Both the position numbers and the translations under genes were made by a program. DNA of 64,000 bases from the NCBI RefSeq assembly GCF_025698545.1, contig NC_068571.1:44239733-44303732 (forward strand), in the 5' to 3' direction. The notes under the pieces are model-generated. The model ran no database searches and was not told the origin of the DNA. It worked only from the letters and a program-made list of their open reading frames with translations. Positions 50,601-61,379 of the stretch are shown here, piece after piece. Within the stretch, counting starts at the first letter, position 1, and each line of letters opens with the position of its first letter. Origin of the DNA: Gossypium raimondii. Lineage: Eukaryota > Streptophyta > Magnoliopsida > Malvales > Malvaceae.

Positions 50601-53009
50601 TAACTTTCTCCGTGTAGGCAAATTCTGGGTGGCTTTATATTGTACCTTGGGGTATGTACAAAGCCATGACTTATGTAAAAGAGCAGTACGGGAACCTGAA
50701 TATTATTATCTCAGAAAATGGTAAGTATATACTAGGAATGGTATATACAAAGTTTATGATTATTTTATAAGAGTCTATTTTCTTGGTATGAAGAAGGTGT
50801 AGGAAATTGAAATATTTCAAAGGAACCAAATCTCACATTTCTTAATGTTTATAAGTCATTATATTTTATAGGGCTAGTAAAAACCAAGTTGAGAAAGTGG
50901 ACTGACATGCATTAGAATTGGGTCCGAATAGCTAGTGTAGTGTAAATTAGTGGATTTACAAATTCAAATGAGATAAGAAACTTCTAAAGAAGTTTGGATA
51001 TAGTACTATTAACTAGATTACAAATTTAGATGAAATAAAATTTACTATTGGTTATATATTCACCCTTGATGGTGGCACAATATTGTGGAGATTAGTCAAA
51101 CAACTATTAGAGCAAAATCCACCATGGAGTCAATTTATTGCTATAGAATTGGTAATGAGGATGATTCATTGAAAATTTTCTTAGTAAGTACTTCATTGGG
51201 CACAAAGCTAACAACTTCTGTGTCTATGCATTGTGACTACTGATCGACAAGAACCATTGCAAAGAATCAAATTTTTCATGGTAAAAATAGACACATTTGT
51301 CTAATAGAGATGAGATAAAGCACAATGGAGTTATATCAATTGATTATGTAGTTAGAAGTGAATTTAGCTAATTTTCATACTAAATCCCTTGGGGAAGAAA
51401 CTAGTAAATGAAATATTGAAGGGGATATAACTACAACCAAATAGTGATATCAAAAGTGATAGAAACCCAACCTATGTGATTGAAGACCCCATGGACTAGT
51501 TTTATATGTATAATAATGAAGTCATTAGTTGATTCGTTTAACATTATAGAAATTATGTCCCTCCTATGGTGTAAATAATGCTAAAACTATAAAGAAAGTG
51601 AGGATGAGTAAAAACTCTTAATCAAATCCATATTATTATAGGTGGTGTATTAATTTGCATAGTACACTTCATGGATTAACCTATATGAGTGCGAAGTGGG
51701 GTTGCATATATGAGATTTATGGTTGAGTCTCTAGAGCACTCATGAAAACCAGGCAAGCACATAGCCTATTAGTCCACAACCACGTCAAACAACAATAGTA
51801 TATGTATAATGTGATTTATGAGAATTTTAATTTATGTGAAGAATTATTGGTTCATAGAAACTTGTTGTTTCACCAATTACTCTGTAAATTATGTTTCATT
51901 CGTTCTAATTTTGGTTCATAGTTTAAAAGATACCAAAGCCAATGCATTATATATAAATAAAAGATACTCAACAAAATTTTGTCCTTGGTTCTTTTGAAAT
52001 ATGTGGGGGGTAGTTGAAAAAATTTAGACTTCTTTAAGAAAAACTTTGAGACCATTGTTTATAAGTCGAGAGAAGGTGGACTCACACACGTGAGAATTGG
52101 GCCTAAATTACTAGTGTAGTGTAAATTGATGGATTTCCCTATTGTGATATATCGCGGTGATCGAGCCCACTTTTTGTTTTTGGACTTCTTTTTACTGAAT
52201 ATTTAAAAGTTCAGGAAAAATAAATTACTTAACTAGTAACACCTATATTTAGCATTAGCTTAACCAGTTTAAGCTATATTTAGTCAATCCCAGGTTCATT
52301 GAACCTTTTTAAAACTATTTTTCACTAAGTCAAATCCACTTCCCTTTGCAATTTTTATCCAGTAAAATTTCTATATAGACCATGGTTCACTTTCACTCTA
52401 AACACACTTAAAAACTCTATCGTTCTCCTCTCTTCCTTTTGAGTTTATTGAGTATTTTTTTGTGATCTATTGTTGATTCTTGTTCCCATTTTATAACAGA
52501 AGAGCTTGTTGAATCCTGCGAGATAAACTATACAAAGAAATATCATTAAGACCAATAAACCTCAAGCTATTCAATTCGTATTCTTGGTTTATTAACTTTG
52601 TGCAATATTTTCCAATAGAAAGGATCTTAAGATTCTGGCTCATAACGATGATTGAATGAACAAAATGGGAAGAGTTTAGGTTTATGCGTTTGTTTTCTTT
52701 GCGGAATGAACTAAAATTGATGAATTTTGTGATATAGGTATGGATGATCCAGGAAATGCTACACTTCCAAATGGATTGAAAGACACAATAAGGATAAAGT
52801 TTTTCAAGGATTACATGACTCAGTTGAAGAAAGCTATTGATGAAGGAGCCAACGTGACTGGCTATTTTGCATGGTCATTGCTAGATAACTTTGAATGGTT
52901 ATTAGGATATACTTCAAGGTTTGGCATCATTTATGTTGATTACAGCAATCTCCAGAGGTACCCCAAGATGTCTGCTTTTTGGTTCAAACAATTACTTGAA
53001 AAGAAGTAA
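41648..53009 (+). CDS. BGLU44: GH1 beta-glucosidase 44-like, copy 2
   Basis: Eleven exons: 41648-41852, 43367-43425, 44378-44453, 44562-44633, 49331-49418, 49616-49868, 50004-50119, 50209-50423, 50510-50541, 50618-50720, 52738-53009. All join in frame into 496 residues, with a signal peptide, TFNEP (E193) and ISENG (E405) kept, so it looks functional. Coding exon lengths equal those of copy 1 except the last (272 against 275). The gene is more than four times longer than copy 1: intron 1 holds two MITEs, intron 2 an unclassified insertion, intron 4 (4697 bp) a nest of LTRs and intron 10 (2017 bp) a Copia remnant. A 76-bp intron (50542-50617) splits what is one exon in copy 1. Expression may suffer from this load, which cannot be judged from sequence. 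Confidence 0.93.
41960..42450. mobile_element. Foldback MITE in intron 1 of BGLU copy 2
   Basis: The left arm (TTTCAAAAAGTTACAAAATTG, CACTGAGCTATTCTAAAGTC) and right arm (AATAGTTCAATGATCATTTTG, TAACTTTTTAGAATTGAGTG) are inverted relatives. It belongs to the family found at 29875-30400. Copy 1 lacks it, so it arrived after the duplication. Confidence 0.65.
42486..42957. mobile_element. Second MITE in intron 1 of BGLU copy 2
   Basis: The left end CTTGATAAATTTAGGGTAAAA and the right end TTTTTACCTAAATTTATCAAG are inverted repeats, with inner blocks GATATTTAGAAAATTG / CAATTTACTAAATATT also paired. A right-end trace, ACCTAAATTTATCAAAAAC, survives in intron 1 of copy 1 near 38524, so this element predates the duplication. 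Confidence 0.75.
43480..44290. other. Unclassified insertion in intron 2 of BGLU copy 2
   Basis: Intron 2 is 952 bp here against 86 bp in copy 1. The extra DNA starts near TGTTGAAACAAAAATTGGG and includes CCTACGTCTGTGGAACC, which has the look of LTR-derived sequence, but I cannot set ends or a target duplication. Confidence 0.4.
46411..48993 (+). mobile_element. Copia (SIRE-like) LTR, itself interrupted
   Basis: The right part (48260-48993) has phrases typical of SIRE/Copia LTRs: a TTTATATATAC TATA-like box, AAACACACACCTTTGAGAGG, GGTTGAGGTATACCAAGGTA, GAGGTAGCACCACTATAAAT, and an end AATAGCCCAACA. The left part (46411-46838) contains TACTTCTACCGATACTT-type repeats. Between them lies another LTR-like block (about 46839-48257). 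The left border is approximate. Confidence 0.55.
46839..48257. mobile_element. Innermost LTR-like insertion of the intron 4 nest
   Basis: It carries a phrase common to plant gypsy LTR or leader regions (GTGCGGTATTTGCAAGCGTA ... AGGATCGTACCTAAAGGAAT) and repeated CCCTCTCGGTCTCA units at about 47240-47370. It ends near TACTACTACA. Target duplications were not found, so borders are approximate. Confidence 0.45.
50542..50617 (+). other. 76-bp intron unique to BGLU copy 2
   Basis: The donor is CTAAGG|GTAATT and the acceptor CCGTGTAG|GCAAAT. Removing it leaves CTA-AGG-GCA-AAT, lined up codon for codon with the uninterrupted CCA-AGA-GCA-AAT of copy 1 at about 40190. It contains several in-frame stops, so it must be spliced for the enzyme to be made. 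Confidence 0.85.
50820..52140 (+). pseudogene. Copia RNase H remnant in intron 10 of BGLU copy 2
   Basis: Around 51050-51430 the + strand reads [18 protein letters not shown], then pieces matching the Copia RNase H region: STMES-like CACCATGGAGTCAATTTATT, H-like GTAAAAATAGACACATTTGT and the end CTAAATCCCTTGGGGAAGAA. Many stops and shifts are present. Two copies of GAATTGGGYCYRAATWRCTAG / TGTAGTGTAAATTRRTGGATTT lie about 1.2 kb apart (about 50915 and 52095), perhaps remains of flanking repeats. Confidence 0.7.
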
Positions 53010-53310
53010 TGAGTTGTAGAAAAAATTTGGTTCATTGAGGGGAATTAGCATTAAAATGCTACAAGTTTTATTTTTTTTGAGATCTTCGTTTAGGTCTTAG
53101 TTTGTTTTTTAAATACAAATAATTAGCTTATATCCTAGGTTTTGTTTCATAATGATAACCCAACCGTTGTATCTTTTGGATGATGTTTTTAGTTTTATTG
53201 TGATTATGAACGTAATGAATGTTATTGCGGTTAATAATAAAAAATATATATCATGTATTTGTATAAATTTCACAAGACGAGTCATATTTTCTTAGTTTTG
53301 GTTTGAATTA
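53010..53310 (+). other. 3'UTR of BGLU copy 2 and end of the duplicated unit
   Basis: Matches the 3'UTR of copy 1 (TAATTAGCTTATATCCTAGG, GTTTTGTTTCATAATGATAA) to about 53245, then diverges. Confidence 0.7.
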
Positions 53311-53748
53311 GTGGTGTTCAAACGGTTGGTTCGATTAATACCTGAATTGAATTACTATTAATCGAATTACCCGAAATGTAAAAATCTTTAACCGTTAACC
53401 AAACCAAACTTTTTTTAAAGAAATTAATCGAATCAAAATATTTTGGTTAATTCGATCGGTTAACCGAAATTTATATATTGTTGTCTTTTGGTTAAAATAA
53501 GTACAAAATATATTTTAAAAAATACATTGCTAATGTTCATTTTCTTTTTTTTTTAATAGTTCAAAAATATATATTATATACAATATACGATTTATTTTTC
53601 GGTTAATTCGTTTAATTACCCGATTACGAACTGAATTAAGCAATAACCGAAATTCTAAAAAAATTAACCGACTTTCAATCGAACTAAATTTAGCAACAGA
53701 TCGATTAATCGAATTAGATCAATTAGGCGATTAATTTTGTTTTAACCG
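53311..53748. repeat. Inverted-repeat transposon fragment cut by element 2
   Basis: Rich in GGTTCGATTAAT, TTAACCGAAAT and ATTAACCGACTT phrases on both strands, so it folds back on itself. Such hAT-like repeats are common in plants. Its right end is cut by the LTR at 53749. Confidence 0.5.
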
Positions 53749-53801
53749 TGTAGAGGCCCAATTTAGTCCGGCCCAAAACCAAAAATAAATAAACAAAAAT
53801 A

Positions 53802-53839
<38 letters not shown>

Positions 53840-54942
53840 TAAAAGAGACCAAAGTCTAATGATACACAAAAACCAAGGCCTAAATATACAAACCCTAAAC
53901 CCAATAACCCCGAGGCCCAAACTTTCAGTGGCCGAAAAGAACTTTTTAGAAACAGAAACCCTAATCCCTAGCCTGCGCGCCGCCACCTCCACCTCGCCAG
54001 CGGTCTCGTCGCCCGAGGTTTGCCACTGTCAACTATCTTCGTCCCGTCGTTGACTCCAAGGACACTTGTAAAAAAGAAATAACAAGGACAACAGCAACAA
54101 CACGCAAAAGAAACAGTAGAAAAAATAGTAAAAAGAAACAATGTATAATGGCTATAAAAACGAGAGAAAAAATTGTATTAGGGGACTTTTTTTAAAAAAT
54201 AGAGAGAGAAATAGAAATTGGATTCAAAGAAAAAAGGTGATTCTTTTGTACTTTTTTATCTTTTATTTCGAAAATAAATAATAAAATAAAAAGGGAAACT
54301 TTTTACCTTTTTCGCCGCTCCGTCTTCTCCCTCCATTTTGAAAGACCGTTGGATCCTAGGAGATTTGCCGAAAGTTTGCATCGGAGGAAGACCGAGAACT
54401 GAAAGGTTCTTTTGTTTTTTTGAATTTTGGTGGGGATTTTAGGGTTTTTGGCCCTATATCTGGTACCCCGTGATACGGAGACGAAAAAGGGCCCTTTTCT
54501 GCAACTTCGGCTACCGGAGGTGGCGATGTCATCGCCGGTGACTTTACGGGATAGGACCTTTTTGTTACCTCGAGATAAGAAGGCCTTTTACATACGTTTT
54601 GATTTATTCAAGTGATTTTAATTAAAAATAATGTTATGTAAGGTGGGAACGTGTTTTTAAATTCTCTTCAAATTTTCTATTCTTGACACTAAGACATAGA
54701 GTAATCAACTAGGTACCAATTTTGGGCGTCATGAAGGTGCTAATCCTTCCTCGTGCGTAATCGACTCCCAAACCCATTTCCAGAATTTTGTAGATAAAAA
54801 ATCATTGTTTTAGTAAATCAAACTTTTTATTAAAACGATCAAATTATGAGGTGATCCGATCACACATCATAAAAAGGATTGGTGGCGACTCCCATTTTTG
54901 TTTTAAAAAATAAAAAGTCAATTTAAAAAAAAAGTTTCGACA
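53749..54942 (+). repeat. Element 2 5' LTR
   Basis: Starts TGTAGAGGCCCAATTTAGTC and ends AAAGTTTCGACA, 1194 bp, followed by the PBS. A TATA box (GGCTATAAAAACG) lies at about 54150. The block GGGCGTCATGAAGGTGCTAA ... CCTCGTGCGTAATCGACTCC near 54724 is the family marker. An (ATA)n tract is at 53806-53837. It is less than half the length of the LTRs of elements 1 and 3. No matching 3' LTR is seen in the window. Confidence 0.85.
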
Positions 54943-54945
54943 GCT

Positions 54946-54963
54946 TGGCGACTCCACTAGGGA
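54946..54963 (+). promoter_or_regulatory. Primer binding site of element 2
   Basis: TGGCGACTCCACTAGGGA three bases after the LTR end; one mismatch to the PBS of element 1. Confidence 0.75.
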
Positions 54964-55184
54964 ATAAACATTAGAGAGTCAAGCCGCGAGCTGATTACTT
55001 TTTGGTCTTTTTATCGAAAATTAATAATTTGGTTTAAATTTACGATCCTTTTATTGCATTTCATCCTTCATGTTTTGATATCTTGGGTTGTATATCGATC
55101 TAGTATATCTGTCTTATTGGTTCAAAAGTCTCTTTTTGTGTGTTTTTCGCATATTGCACAGTCGTTCAATTTTTCCCTTCTTAA

Positions 55185-55480
55185 GTGAGAGTGAGAAACT
55201 ACTCTTTTATGAGGTATTCACCTCCGTATAGGATAGTGGATCACTTCCGGGATACATTCGTACTTATGTTTTTGTGAGATCTTCATCTTCGTATAGCCAT
55301 AGGGAAACGTATTCCCCTAAACTGAACTCAGTCCGTATGGGCGTATAATGGGTGATGATCGAGGAATCTATCGGTTTAGGTACCCTTACTTTAGAATCGA
55401 ACCGCATATAATGAGCCCTAAGAACCTACCTCAAGTAGAACCATACCAAACCTCTAGCGGTCACCCGAATAGATGCTCTA
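55185..55480 (+). other. Conserved 5' leader of element 2
   Basis: Aligned with the leaders of elements 1 and 3. The two motif copies are decayed here (GGTATTCACCTCCGTATAG and GATCTTCATCTTCGTATAG) but keep their 65-nt spacing. Downstream phrases AACTGAACTCAGTCCGTATG and ATAATGGGTGATGATCGAGG are also shared. Confidence 0.65.
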
Positions 55481-55621
55481 TTTATTATTTCTTGCTTTAA
55501 ATTCTAGCTTTGTATGAAATATGCTGACTTTTTTTCATTTTGTTTTGGCTGTGATTGCATTGCATTTTCATCATAGAAAAGGGTGTTGATTCACGTTCAG
55601 TTGCTAAATAGTGAGCTTGTC

Positions 55622-57907
55622 ATGGAAAAACAGATTTCTTGATAAAGTGGAAGACAATGCGGCCGTCCGGATATGGTCCGAGAAGAAACAACAAGAGAAG
55701 GGTGATAGTCTGACAGAGGGGTACATGTCAGAATTATGGAATTTCACTCGCATCAGTGTGACTCAAAATAATCTCCAAGAGTTGAAAGAGGTTTGAGGCC
55801 AATGGAAGACGAAACCAAGCAGTTATTCTAATGTAACTATAGTGATTTGCCTTATTTACTCGATGTCAAAGTGGACAAGAACTTATTCCGAGCTCTTGCC
55901 CAGTATTAGAATCCCGCCTATAGTTGATTTACTTTTGGGAAAGTAGATTTGGTGCCTACTGTAGAAGAATACACAATTTTGCTCTGTTTCCCGAGGATCC
56001 AAGTTGACAAAGCTTATTCTAGACCTGCTAGCATCCCGATTGTCTTAAAAAAGGTAATGAGTAAAAATGGGATGAACAAACAATGGGTCGCGACCCAAAT
56101 TAAACAAAGGGGAGATAGCGAATGCATCCTTTGAAAAATTTTGCGGGATTTGATCTTGGCACATCCGGATACGAAGAAAAGAGTTGACGTTTTCGCCTTG
56201 AGTATGTACGGGTTGGTCATCTTCCCCAAAGCACTAGGGCAAAAAGATGAGGCAGGTTTAGATCTATTTGACTGACTTGACAAAAGGGTCACGCCCGTCC
56301 TGGTATTTTTGGCCAAAACCTTTAGATTTTTGAGTGCATTTTGGAGAGTGGGTGAAGGAAGGCTTATCAGGTGTGCACAACTCTTATTAGCATGGTCCTA
56401 TACCCACTTTTGGAGGGTAGAAAAGGTCTCTTATCGAGTATTCTCCTAGAACTACTCTCTGTTGAAAGAGTTCGTGTCTACCCCAAGGCAAGACAATATT
56501 TCGAAAGAAAAGTGGATGGCAATTCTCTAGGGTCTCCAAGACGAAGACATTGAATGGAGAGCGTCTTGGATGATCCTTGATGAGATTTTGTATTGATGTA
56601 GAGACTTCGATTGGGTCCCTCTACTCGGGATATGGGGAGCTATTGGGTATGCCCCTTTACTTGAACTGAGACAGTATAGGTCAAGGCAGTTTATACCAGC
56701 AACGCAAGGGTTGGCTCAGTGTGAGTATGCGTACGAGGGTGACAATTAAAAGATGAAGGTTTGTGAAATATCGAACACTTGGAACCAAACCCAAAAAATG
56801 AAAGGATTTGCCGCAAATCCCATGACAATCCCCAAATATGATTGGTGGTGGGGTAAAAAAGTCAATGACAATGTCCCTGTGTCAAGCCAAGGAAACACTT
56901 GGCCAATAGAAGTGTTAAAGTTGTGTGACCCAAATTCTAAGAGATTGCTTGCAAGTCAAGTTAAACAAAATGTATTTTCTTTCTAGAAGATTTAGTATTT
57001 ATTAGTATAATATATTTAGCATTTATTAGCATAGTTTATTTGACTTACTAATTTAGCCTATAAATAGGTTCTTTTTCAACCTTAGAAAATACACCATTAG
57101 AGATTAGAATTCATAACACATTTAGAGAATTTTGTGTTTACGTTTTGAGGGTTCTTTGTTTTCAAGTTTTTGGGGTTTAGTTTTTATCTTCATCTTTTGT
57201 ACTCTTCATTCTTCTGCCATTATAGTAAAATTATCTTTGCCCATGATTTTTTACCCTCTTTGGGGGGTTTTTCCACGTTAAATTTGTGTGTTCAATTTCT
57301 TAATTTATTCCGCTATTTTTTTACTTGTTTCTTAATCGGGTCGATCCCAACAAGAAGAACACTTACAAGTGATCCCGTCCGAGCTAGAGATCGTAAAATA
57401 AGATTTTGAAAAAAGGAGTTCAGAGTTGGGGGAAAGGATAGAACAGTTGGAAGTGGAAAAGATGCATCTAGGATTAGACATCGATGTCTAGAAGTTAGAG
57501 GCCGAGAAAATGAGAAAAGGAAAGAACAAGGCTGAGGAAGACTTGGACAGTCTAAAAACAGATTATAAGAAGTTGCATTTGTCAATGAGGACTGTTGGGT
57601 TGGGTAAAACATCAGAATAATGGCAGCAAGAAATCAAAGAAAAAAAGATTAGAGCTGATCAGTGGGAAATAAAATTTCAAGATGCTCGAGTTCAAAAAGA
57701 TGCTCTAGAAAAGGATTTGTTAGAAAGCCAAAATGAAAAGATTGGATTAAGAGTCCGGGTAACAGAATTAGAAAGATCACTGCATCAATATCGTAGTCAT
57801 AACTCCGCTATTCAGTTGAAAGCAAGCCTAAATAAGACTGAAGAGTTGAAGGAAAAGATAGAAGACCTCAATACCGCATTGCAAAATTGTCAAGGTAATT
57901 TTGCCTA
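55622..57907 (+). pseudogene. ORF1 (DUF7745-like) of element 2, interrupted
   Basis: Starts at ATG 55622 with an extra A that shifts the frame, then gives FLDKVEDNAAVRIWSEK, LVPTVEEYTILLCFPRIQVD, IKQRGDSECI and ILLELLSVERV-type pieces in changing frames with several stops. The C-terminal part is a coiled coil (LESQNEKIGLRVRVTELE... ASLNKTEELKEKIEDL). Such proteins lie upstream of gag in Ogre-like elements of this plant group and are annotated as DUF7745; their function is unknown. A solo LTR (56913-57352) splits the ORF; the codons on either side are collinear once it and one AGAAG are set aside. The frame ends at TAA 57905-57907. Confidence 0.8.
56913..57352 (+). mobile_element. Solo LTR inserted in ORF1 of element 2
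   Basis: A 440-bp LTR starting TGTTAAAG and ending TCCCAACA (TGTT/AACA inverted ends), flanked on both sides by AGAAG (56908-56912 and 57353-57357). A TATA box CCTATAAATAGG is at 57057-57068. No internal region remains, so it is a solo LTR, probably Copia by its short length and layout. Confidence 0.9.
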
Positions 57908-58229
57908 AGATTTGAATAGGATTGAATTGAATACGAATTATATTAAATTGATGTTAAATTTACTCATATAAATCCGGATAGACCAAATATAGGATTGGAT
58001 CAAAGAAAAGAAAAAGTATCAGATTAGTGGATTATAATTCACGAACACTTGTCAAGGTAAGTTTGTGTAACTAAATTGTGTATATTTATATGCTTAAATT
58101 GAATGTTGTGTATGTGGTTGTATTGTTGCTATGAATATGAAATTAATATTATATCTGACAATCCCTGACAAACATCAAGTCCCGATTGAATAAATGAAAT
58201 TTGATGGATACAGGATTTCCCGTATTGGT
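57908..58229. other. Unassigned, probably element 2 internal sequence
   Basis: AT-rich with short repeats (TTGTCAAGGTAA occurs at about 57888 and 58050). No frame or repeat family is recognised. Confidence 0.4.
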
Positions 58230-58560
58230 AGTGGCCCTGCATATGTTGTGTACACAACATGCTCCAAAGAGCGTCTCGATATTAGCCCTCTTGAGCTTCT
58301 CGTTATATGGTTCTTGCGAGCTTCCCGTTAATAGCTCTTCGGAGCATCTCAATTGGTTGTGATTCTGCATGTGTTGTAAACACACCACAACTCTTATGAG
58401 CGTCTCGATATATGACTCTTCGTGAGCTTCTCGATTAAAGGCTCTTTGTAAGCTTCTTGATTAATGGCTCTCTGGAGCTTCTCGATATGGCTCGCTTGAA
58501 CTTCTCGATATATGGCTATCTGGAGCTTCCCGTTAATAGCTCTTCGAAGCTACCTGTTAT
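58230..58560. repeat. Minisatellite with GAGCTTCTCGAT-type units
   Basis: Roughly ten diverged units of about 25-35 bp built from GGCTCT, GAGCTTCTCGATATATGG and GCTTCCCGTTAATAGC. It lies just left of the LTR of element 3. It might be the 3' region satellite of element 2, as Ogre elements often have, or belong to the element 3 LTR start. Confidence 0.75.
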
Positions 58561-59816
58561 TGGCTCGCATAAGCTTCCAGTCCAATTTACAAATCAGCAA
58601 ACCCAATACCCCGGGCCCAATTACAACTGAGCCCAATTATAGTACACAACTCAAATGGCCCAAAACACAAATCAGAAAAAAGAAACCCTAACCTTAGGTG
58701 CGCTGCATCTAGTGCCTTCTGGCCAACTGCCCTTCTGCCACCGCCGCACGTCCCATCACCATGCCCACTTGTCACCATCAAGTACCTGCAAAGCAACCAA
58801 AGCAGGGACAAAAAGAGCAGAAAGAAATACAAAAAAAATGAATACTTTTTGTATCAGGGGGAGGATTTTCTTCAGTTTTTATTCTTTTCTTTCGGCTATA
58901 AAGCTGAATATGCTGTACAGAAGAGTTTCTTAATCCTTTTGGACGAACATTTTATAAAAAAATAAAGCGCTTAAGGTGACTTTCATTTTTCTGTTTTAGA
59001 TATTCTTTTTTTTTATTTTCTTCTCTGGGTATATAAACAAAAGTGAAAAAGGGAATAAAGACTCACCTTAGTCGGCTGATCTACTCGCTGTCGAAGGCCA
59101 CGCTGGAAAGGAAAAGAAACGAAACGTTTCTTTATTGTTCCACCGGGTTTGGCTGAGATTTCGGGAGTTTTGGCCTAGGATCCTTGCTCCACGTGTGGCG
59201 GGATTCGAAAAGGGAACTTTTGTTTTTTCTGGCCACCACAAACGGCGGCACCGTCATCGGATTTTGGGCTGGTGCCCGGAGAAGGAGAGGGGGGTTGAGA
59301 GTGTTTCTTCAGTTTTTTTTAAAGGAAGAAAAAATGAAAATTTTTGAAGGATTTTTGGCTTAAATAGCCTAGTGAAACAACACCGTTTCATTTGGCCTCC
59401 CTAGGCGCTGAAACGACGTCGTTTTGGGGAGGCCGATCCGACTTTGACCCGACCCGCCTGGAGGATCAGCGTGTTTTTTTAAAATGGGTAATTTGCACGT
59501 AAGGTCCCTTTGCTTTCGCGCCGTCGTGCAATGGGGTCCTTTTCGGTTTTTTTTGAAATTTGGCCACGTAATTTTCTGCGCTTTTCATTTTAGCCCGCGC
59601 CAAAAACGCTGCGCATAACGTTGGGGATATTTGCTCAATCAACCCTCTGTTCTTTGGGCGCATTATATTCTGGTCCCTGGGGATCCCTTTTTTGTTTATT
59701 TGCGTTTTGAACCCGGAATTTTGTTCCAAGATTCGATTTAGCCTATTTGTTTTGTTATTTTAGTTATTTTGTAAGCAAATTAGATTTTATTATGATTATT
59801 GTTATTGTTGTTGTTG

Positions 59817-59899
<83 letters not shown>

Positions 59900-60206
59900 G
59901 GTTGCTCATTCATACTTTTTAATTTTAGATCTAATTATATATACATGTACGAACATATTTTTAATTTTTATAAATATATATATACACATACTTTTATATA
60001 TTTTCTATGTTTCATAATTTTATATACATACTTATATATATATTATATTTTAAAATATGTATATTATATATATATATTTAAAATTCACATACATATATAT
60101 TTTTCTTATATGTACATATATATATTTATATTTTATAATTTTATCTATATTCTTTGTTGTTATAATTGTTTCACTTGGTGTTCATTTATTTATTTATTTA
60201 CATGCC

Positions 60207-60249
<43 letters not shown>

Positions 60250-61165
60250 TTTAATGCTTTAGCTTTAATTTGTTTATTACTTGTTATTGTGTATACATGA
60301 TTGATTTTTTCTTATTTATTTATCGTTTTTTTTGCTCGTATTATTTTTACTTACATTATCATAATTTAACATTACATCAATTTTTACCCAAATTAAGTAA
60401 AAAAGAAAATTTTGAAAATAAAGGTAATACTTGGTATTTGGGATCTTCGAGAAGATTGAGCCCTAACGTATTGGGTTTCAATTTTTTCGTTGAATCTAAA
60501 TAATCGAGAATGCTCTTTAATCAAAAAACATAAATAAAAAGCTCATTATCGGGAATTCAATACGTTATGTCCTAACACATTAGATATGGCACATTGTTTT
60601 CTCGAGAAGAAGATTTTTTCTAAAAAAATAATAAAGGCAATATTCAATGTTTAGACTTTTGAGAAATCGTGCCCTAACGTATTGGGCTGCGATTTCTTCA
60701 TCTGACTTAAACAATTGAATATCCTTTTAAATTTTATTGCACGAGTTTTTTTGGACAAGCTCATTTTTTAGGAGGTGAAATATCTGGGTGTGACATTTTC
60801 TCTTTTCGAAATGAGAGGGTCTTAACGGGTAATTTGATTTGTACAAGTTTTTTAATACAAGGATCGTATTTTAAAATCTTTGCACATTTTTTATATTAAG
60901 ACACCAATTAATCAACAAGGTACCAATTTTGGGCGTGTCGAGGGTGCTAACCCTTCCTCGTGCGTAACAGACTCCCGAACCCATCTTTTTGAATTTCGTA
61001 GACCAAAAAACGTTGTTTTAATAAATCGAACTATTTATTCAAAACAACCACTTTTCAAGGTGACCCAATCACACCTTATCAAAAAAGGATTGGTGGCGAC
61101 TCCCGTGTTTGTTTTCATTTTTAAAATTTAAGTTGGCCCCGTTTTACAAAAAAATGGTGTCAACA
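58555..61165 (+). repeat. Element 3 5' LTR
   Basis: Ends ATGGTGTCAACA at 61165 directly before the PBS. The start is inferred at TGTTATTGGC because GTCCAAT then lies about as far in as in element 1; the true start could be some bases off. A TATA box (TTCGGCTATAAAG) lies at 58892-58904. Contains long ATT microsatellites and the marker CCTTCCTCGTGCGTAACAGA. Confidence 0.75.
59818..59900. repeat. (TTA)n microsatellite in the element 3 LTR
   Basis: About 27 TTA triplets; a second tract of about 13 lies at 60211-60250. They create the poly-Ile/poly-Leu frames here, which are not genes. Confidence 0.92.
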
Positions 61166-61168
61166 GCT

Positions 61169-61187
61169 TGGTGACTCCACTGGGGAC
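61169..61187 (+). promoter_or_regulatory. Primer binding site of element 3
   Basis: TGGTGACTCCACTGGGGAC, one mismatch from element 1, three bases after the LTR end. Confidence 0.75.
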
Positions 61188-61379
61188 CTAAAATAAGAGA
61201 GTCAAGCCACGAGTTGATTATTTCTTGTCTTTTTGTCGAAAGTTGATAATTTGGTTTAAATTTACGATCCCCTCATTGCATTTCATTCGTCTTTATTTCG
61301 GTCTTTATCATTGTGGTTTATAATTGCTGTGTTAGTTTAAGTTTTGATATATTTCTGCACACTGCATTGCATGACCGTT

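Noticed and set aside
53723..53992. 89-codon - strand ORF with poly-Leu
   Set aside because: Antisense of the element 2 LTR start, with the (ATA)n tract giving the Leu run.
59747..60262. 171-codon poly-Ile/Val ORF and relatives
   Set aside because: Produced by (TTA)n microsatellites in the element 3 LTR.
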